Below, in pieces: positions 6,115-8,993 of a stretch of 8,993 nucleotides of DNA (positions are counted from its first letter, which is position 1; every line of letters starts with the position of its first letter). The stretch is from an uncultured Clostridia bacterium (GTDB lineage Bacteria > Bacillota > Clostridia > Oscillospirales > Acutalibacteraceae): NCBI GenBank assembly GCA_946539105.1, contig CAMNHG010000052.1, forward strand, positions 1-8,993, in the 5' to 3' direction. A model generated the notes under the pieces. That model did no database searches. It had not been told where the DNA came from and saw only the letters and a program-made list of their open reading frames with translations. A program made the position numbers and the translations under genes.

Positions 6115-6157
6115 ACTGAAACGATTTAAAATATTACAAGTTTTTAACCTTTTCAGT
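6115..6157 (-). other. Possible hairpin at the 5' end of the transpeptidase mRNA
   Basis: On the transcript strand ACTGAAA (6157-6151) can pair with TTTCAGT (6121-6115), enclosing a TTAAAA/TTTTAA pairing (6147-6142 with 6131-6126). It lies right at the predicted transcription start and might protect the 5' end of a leader of about 140 bases. The pairs are AT-rich and the loops large, so stability is uncertain. Confidence 0.35.
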
Positions 6158-6159
6158 CT

Positions 6160-6188
6160 ATTCTATCATTTTTTTCGGAAAATGGCAA
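6160..6188 (-). promoter_or_regulatory. Sigma-A promoter of the transpeptidase/acetyltransferase operon
   Basis: On the minus strand TTGCCA (6183-6188) is 17 bases from TAGAAT (6160-6165), with TG one base before the -10. The predicted start near 6153 gives a leader of about 140 bases. It is back to back with the + promoter at 6195-6223. Confidence 0.7.
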
Positions 6189-6190
6189 GG

Positions 6191-6206
6191 GATATTTAAA
6201 AATATC
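6191..6206. promoter_or_regulatory. Palindrome between divergent promoters (possible operator)
   Basis: GATATTT (6191-6197) and AAATATC (6200-6206) are perfect inverted repeats two bases apart. The element covers the -35 of the rightward promoter and starts 3 bases from the -35 of the leftward one, so a dimeric regulator here could control both operons. It is AT-rich, so chance is possible. Confidence 0.45.
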
Positions 6207-6223
6207 AAAAAGTGTGCTAAAAT
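6195..6223 (+). promoter_or_regulatory. Promoter of the DUF5662/glycosylase operon
   Basis: TTTAAA (6195-6200), a 17-base spacer and TAAAAT (6218-6223), with TG one base before the -10. The weak -35 is offset by the extended -10. The predicted start near 6230 leaves a leader of about 24 bases. Confidence 0.6.
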
Positions 6224-6244
6224 AAATTTAGATTATTTTATATG

Positions 6245-6249
6245 GTGAT
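6245..6249 (+). promoter_or_regulatory. Ribosome binding site choosing the second ATG
   Basis: GGTGA (extending to GGTGAT, complementary to the 16S rRNA 3' end) lies just before the ATG at 6254. The earlier ATG at 6242 is preceded only by AT-rich sequence, so 6254 is preferred. Confidence 0.6.
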
Positions 6250-6253
6250 TTTT

Positions 6254-6790
6254 ATGATACATCCGATTAAGCATTTTATAACAATTACAACTCACAGGCA
6301 CAAGGTGATTGCCCACTGCGCCAAGGCAGGAATTTTATGGCAGGGCTTAAGGCACGATTTGTCGAAGTACAGCCCGGTTGAGTTTATCCCCGGAGCGAAG
6401 TATTATCAGGGCACTCGCAGCCCGAATGAAAGGGAGCGCGAGCTTTACGGCTACTCCGCGGCGTGGCTTCACCACAAGGGCAGAAACCGCCACCACTACG
6501 AATACTGGAACGACTACAACCCAAAGACAAAAAGCATTGAAAATGTCGAAATGCCCATACGCTATGTGGTCGAGATGTTCTGCGACCGCGTTGCGGCGAG
6601 CAAAATTTATAATAAGGAAAACTACACCGACGGGCACCCCTACACCTATTACACGAGGATAAAGGGCAAAAAGCGTATGCACCCAAACACCGAGGCACTG
6701 CTTTGCTCCTGGCTTGAAATGCTCCGCGACGAGGGCGAGGAAAAGACCTTTGCCTACATCAAAAAGCTCAATAAAAAGGACAAAAAATAA
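6254..6790 (+). CDS. DUF5662 family protein, possible HD-type metal phosphohydrolase
   Basis: This 178-residue soluble protein matches what I know as DUF5662, a family without an assigned reaction. Conserved-looking blocks are MIHPIKHFITITTHRHKVIA (1-20), GLRHDLSKYSPVEF (31-44), LHHKGRNRHHYEYW (72-85) and VVEMFCDRVAASKIY (105-119). The order of likely metal ligands is His (16 or 21), His34-Asp35, His73/His74, His80/His81 and Asp111. It follows the H-HD-H-H-D pattern of the HD superfamily, and HDLSK followed by HH is reminiscent of HDIGK and HHE in HD-GYP proteins. That reading is my inference. The start at 6254 is chosen for its ribosome site; ATG at 6242 would add four residues (MVIF). The gene is first in an operon and overlaps the glycosylase gene by one base (TAATG). 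Confidence 0.88.
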   Translation: MIHPIKHFITITTHRHKVIAHCAKAGILWQGLRHDLSKYSPVEFIPGAKYYQGTRSPNERERELYGYSAAWLHHKGRNRHHYEYWNDYNPKTKSIENVEMPIRYVVEMFCDRVAASKIYNKENYTDGHPYTYYTRIKGKKRMHPNTEALLCSWLEMLRDEGEEKTFAYIKKLNKKDKK

Positions 6791-7278
6791 TGGAAGCACA
6801 GAGGATTATCCACCCGATTCCGCCGCTGTTTGACGCAAATTCCGAAAAGCTGATTTTGGGCAGCTTTCCGTCGGTAAAATCAAGGGAAGCGATGTTCTTT
6901 TACGGTCATCCTCAAAACCGGTTTTGGAAGCTCCTGCCGCTGATTTTTGATGAAGAAGTACCCGTTACCACCGGAGAAAAATCCGCGCTGATTTTACGGC
7001 ACAACCTCGCGCTGTGGGACTCAATACAGTCCTGCGTAATCACAGGCTCGTCCGACAGCTCGGTAAAGGACGTTGTGCCTAACGATTTGAGCATAATAAT
7101 AAACAACAGCCGTGTGCGAAAAATCTTTTGCAACGGCGCGCTGTCGTATAAAATGTATATGAAATACATTTATCCGCAGACAAAAACAGAGGCGGTAAAG
7201 CTGCCGTCCACCAGCCCGGCAAACGCGGCTTTTTCGATGGAAAGATTATATGAGCAGTGGAAAATAATCGCGGAATAA
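6790..7278 (+). CDS. Hypoxanthine-DNA glycosylase family protein (UDG superfamily)
   Basis: This 162-residue DNA repair enzyme is predicted to remove a deaminated base, probably hypoxanthine from deaminated adenine, starting base excision repair. The N-terminal motif LILGSFPSVKSREAMFFYGH followed by PQNRFWK (21-47) is the hallmark of the family-6 hypoxanthine-DNA glycosylases; one of its asparagines (likely Asn43) should be the catalytic residue. NLALWDSIQSC (72-82) and the C-terminal LPSTSPANA (near 137-145) correspond to the other superfamily motifs. Length is normal. The ATG at 6790 overlaps the upstream stop codon by one base, and AAAAGGA lies 9 bases before it. Coupling with the DUF5662 gene suggests a shared process. 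Base specificity (hypoxanthine or uracil) cannot be told from sequence alone. Confidence 0.92.
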   Translation: MEAQRIIHPIPPLFDANSEKLILGSFPSVKSREAMFFYGHPQNRFWKLLPLIFDEEVPVTTGEKSALILRHNLALWDSIQSCVITGSSDSSVKDVVPNDLSIIINNSRVRKIFCNGALSYKMYMKYIYPQTKTEAVKLPSTSPANAAFSMERLYEQWKIIAE

Positions 7279-7306
7279 CAAAAAAAGGAGAGCCGAAGCT
7301 CTCCTT
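7278..7306. terminator. Terminator with TTCG tetraloop, strongest on the minus strand
   Basis: AAGGAGAGC (7285-7293) and GCTCTCCTT (7298-7306) form a perfect 9-bp stem. On the minus strand the loop is TTCG and the stem runs into seven or more T residues, a textbook terminator for the zinc-ribbon gene ending at 7322. On the + strand it is followed by AATTCTTTTG, which may also end the glycosylase operon less efficiently. Confidence 0.9.
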
Positions 7307-7321
7307 AATTCTTTTGCAGAA

Positions 7322-7891
7322 TTATTTATTGATTGCAGCGTAGATTTTATCAAGCAGCATTCCAATCCACGGAATTTTGCTGATGAGCGGCAGCTCCTTT
7401 TTCTTGCCCGTAGCGGCGTAAACAATGCCGATAATAGCGAGAACGAGAAGGAATACAGAGCCTGCCCAGAAAATGAAGTTGAAAATGTTGTAAACCACGC
7501 TGTGGTGATAAACATAAAAGCCGTAACGTCCCGGGAAAATCGCGTTGATAATCGCGAGGAGGATAGCCTTAACAATCTCATAAGCAACGCCTGCTGCCCA
7601 AAGTGTAGCACCCTGCTTTACGTGGAACTTACAGTAATCCGATGTTTTTCTTACGAAAAGCGGAATTAAAAACAACGGTGCCCACGGAATGTACGCAAGC
7701 CAGGCAAGTCCCTTGTCCGAAGGCAGCACCGCACCGTCTGCGTTCAAAACCTCGGGCTGAACCGGCTGCTGAGGAATCTGCTGAGCTGTCTGCTGATAGT
7801 TTTGCTGCGCGTTATCTACGGAAGAACCGCAGTTCGGGCAAAAACCAGCATCGTCAGGAATTTGAGTTCCGCAATTTCTACAAAAAGCCAT
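7322..7891 (-). CDS. Zinc-ribbon membrane protein (DUF4870/Tic20-like)
   Basis: This 189-residue protein begins with a zinc ribbon, CRNC (Cys4, Cys7) and CPNC (Cys18, Cys21). A glutamine-rich linker follows (about 29-47), then three hydrophobic segments (about 62-80, 92-119 and 132-160). The stretch DYCKFHVKQGATLWAAG (85-101) matches the conserved FHxxQ region of DUF4870-type membrane proteins. No reaction is known for the family; the ribbon presumably sits in the cytoplasm and the helices in the membrane. The ATG (7889-7891) follows AAGGGG. The gene is monocistronic, with its own consensus promoter (7935-7963) and terminator (7285-7306). Confidence 0.9.
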   Translation of the reverse strand: MAFCRNCGTQIPDDAGFCPNCGSSVDNAQQNYQQTAQQIPQQPVQPEVLNADGAVLPSDKGLAWLAYIPWAPLFLIPLFVRKTSDYCKFHVKQGATLWAAGVAYEIVKAILLAIINAIFPGRYGFYVYHHSVVYNIFNFIFWAGSVFLLVLAIIGIVYAATGKKKELPLISKIPWIGMLLDKIYAAINK

Positions 7892-7934
7892 ATTTGTTAC
7901 CCCTTATTAATTAATTAGTATTTCTACCACTATG

Positions 7935-7963
7935 ATTATAATGTATAAAAATTTAGGTGTCAA
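7935..7963 (-). promoter_or_regulatory. Perfect-consensus sigma-A promoter of the zinc-ribbon gene
   Basis: On the minus strand TTGACA (7958-7963), exactly 17 bases and TATAAT (7935-7940) match the housekeeping consensus at every hexamer position. The predicted start near 7928 gives a leader of about 37 bases. Constitutive high expression is expected unless repressed. Confidence 0.92.
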
Positions 7964-8075
7964 TAAAACCGAATTATATTTGTAGCAACAACCAAAAAGC
8001 AAAATAGACATTAATGGCTGTTAGTATATTTTAACAATTATATATTGCGATTTTTGTATGTATTAAATAACACTT

Positions 8076-8097
8076 TTGACGTTTTGCAAAATGTCAA
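8076..8097. promoter_or_regulatory. 22-bp imperfect palindrome upstream of the patatin gene (possible regulator site)
   Basis: TTGAC (8076-8080) and GTCAA (8093-8097) flank the perfect inner palindrome TTTTGCAAAA (8082-8091), with one mismatched pair (8081/8092), so 20 of 22 positions are symmetric. It ends 27 bases before the -35 at 8125, a common place for an activator. The same inner 10-mer occurs at 3370-3379 in another intergenic gap. Confidence 0.5.
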
Positions 8098-8124
8098 GGT
8101 GGTAATTTGTATATTATTTATATA

Positions 8125-8153
8125 TTTACAAAGCAGCTTAAATATGCTATTAT
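8125..8153 (+). promoter_or_regulatory. Sigma-A promoter of the patatin-like gene
   Basis: TTTACA (8125-8130), a 17-base spacer and TATTAT (8148-8153), with TG one base before the -10. The predicted start near 8160 leaves about 27 bases before the ATG at 8187. Confidence 0.75.
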
Positions 8154-8186
8154 TTTGACATAAAATATAGATTGGGATGAATAATT

Positions 8187-8993
8187 ATGAATATAGGATT
8201 GGTGCTTGAGGGCGGAGCAATGCGCGGACTTTTCACCGCGGGGGTTATGGATGTGCTGATGGAATACGGCGCGGAATTTGACGCGATTGTCGGCGTTTCG
8301 GCAGGCGCGGCGTTCGGCGTTAACTACAAGTCAAAGCAAATCGGCAGGGTTATCCGCTACAACAAACGCTTCGCGAACGACAAACGCTACTGCAGCGTGC
8401 AGTCGCTGATTAACACCGGAAACCTGTTCAACGCGATGTTCTGCTACCACACCGTGCCCAACGAGCTCGATAAGTTTGACAGGGAGCGTTACAACGCCGA
8501 CAAAACGCCGTTTTACGTTGTCTGCACCGACGCCGAGACAGGCGAGCCGGTTTACCACCTGCTTGACAGGGCAAACGACCGGGGCTTTGAGTGGATACGC
8601 GCGTCGGCTTCAATGCCGCTGGTGTCAAAGCCCGTTAAGATTGACGGAAGGTATTACCTCGACGGCGGAATGAGCGACTCAATCCCGATTGAGTTTATGA
8701 AAGTCGGCGGCTGCGACAAAAACGTTGTCGTGCTGACCCGGCCGAGGGATTATGTTAAGGAAAAGGCGTCAATGCTGCCGCTTATGAAGCTCAGCCTTAG
8801 AAAATATCCGTACACCTACGACGCGATTGCGCACAGGCATCTCGTATATAACGACAGCCGCGCGAGGGTTTTTCAGGAGGAAAAGCTCGGCAACGCGGTG
8901 GTGATCTGCCCCAAGGATAAGCTGCCAATCGACCGCGTTGAGCACGACCCCGAGGTTATGGAAAAGGTCTATCAGCTCGGCAGACAGGCGGCA
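8187..8993 (+). CDS. Patatin-like phospholipase (3' end outside window)
   Basis: The frame stays open for 269 codons to the window edge without a stop; the usual length of about 280-290 suggests only a short tail is missing. It is a predicted serine lipid acyl hydrolase of the bacterial patatin group. The glycine-rich oxyanion loop GGAMRG (9-14), the nucleophile elbow GVSAG (36-40, Ser38) and the DGG motif (159-161, Asp159) give the complete Ser-Asp dyad. No signal peptide or membrane helix is visible, so it is likely cytoplasmic or membrane-associated from inside. The ATG at 8187 follows GGGATGA (8174-8180), a moderate ribosome site. It has its own promoter at 8125-8153. The substrate is unknown. 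Confidence 0.93.
   Translation, partial: MNIGLVLEGGAMRGLFTAGVMDVLMEYGAEFDAIVGVSAGAAFGVNYKSKQIGRVIRYNKRFANDKRYCSVQSLINTGNLFNAMFCYHTVPNELDKFDRERYNADKTPFYVVCTDAETGEPVYHLLDRANDRGFEWIRASASMPLVSKPVKIDGRYYLDGGMSDSIPIEFMKVGGCDKNVVVLTRPRDYVKEKASMLPLMKLSLRKYPYTYDAIAHRHLVYNDSRARVFQEEKLGNAVVICPKDKLPIDRVEHDPEVMEKVYQLGRQAA

Noticed and set aside
6242..6253. Earlier ATG considered as the start of the DUF5662 gene.
   Set aside because: It has no ribosome binding site, whereas GGTGAT precedes the ATG at 6254 and the family-like MIHPIKHF sequence begins there.
6347..6799. 150-codon minus-strand open frame across the DUF5662 gene.
   Set aside because: The product is a valine-rich low-complexity antisense translation; the + strand frame has the conserved His/Asp motifs and operon context.

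Overview
The window looks like chromosomal DNA from a Gram-positive, low-to-mid GC member of Bacillota, most plausibly class Clostridia near Ruminococcaceae/Oscillospiraceae. This is inferred from strong Shine-Dalgarno sites, near-consensus sigma-A promoters, AT-rich intergenic gaps between higher-GC genes, intrinsic terminators with T-runs, and the protein families present. No taxonomic marker is in the window. No rRNA, tRNA, insertion sequence, prophage or CRISPR array was seen.

Layout. The first 43 bases are the likely tail of an upstream gene. It is followed by a small + strand gene (46-423) whose product ends in a histidine-rich tail. A bidirectional hairpin terminator (429-470) separates it from two minus-strand genes: a CPA2-type cation/proton antiporter (472-1662, TTG start) and, upstream of it, an alpha-D-phosphohexomutase (1732-3234) with its own promoter. 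A 500-base gap follows (3235-3734). It carries that promoter, a divergent + promoter, and a folded 5' leader in which an anti-Shine-Dalgarno sequence can mask the ribosome site of a small HPr-like protein (3735-4001). A 15-bp perfect bidirectional terminator (4154-4187) closes that gene and the convergent minus-strand pair. That pair is an exported L,D-transpeptidase (4798-6012) and a Maa/LacA-type O-acetyltransferase (4203-4805), overlapping by 8 bases. 

A compact divergent promoter region (6160-6223) with a central palindrome drives the transpeptidase operon leftward and a two-gene operon rightward. The rightward operon is a DUF5662 protein (6254-6790), here proposed to resemble HD-type metal phosphohydrolases, and a hypoxanthine-DNA-glycosylase family protein (6790-7278), joined by a TAATG overlap. 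Then comes a zinc-ribbon membrane protein (7322-7891, minus) with a consensus promoter and a TTCG-loop terminator. Last is a patatin-like phospholipase (8187 onward, +) cut by the window end.

How the genes fit together. Most are housekeeping: sugar-phosphate interconversion, ion homeostasis, wall cross-linking and DNA repair. The least ordinary parts are the switch-like leader in front of the HPr-like gene, the DUF5662/glycosylase pair that may handle deaminated purines, and the translationally coupled transpeptidase/acetyltransferase pair. All functional links are inferences from sequence reading without database searches.
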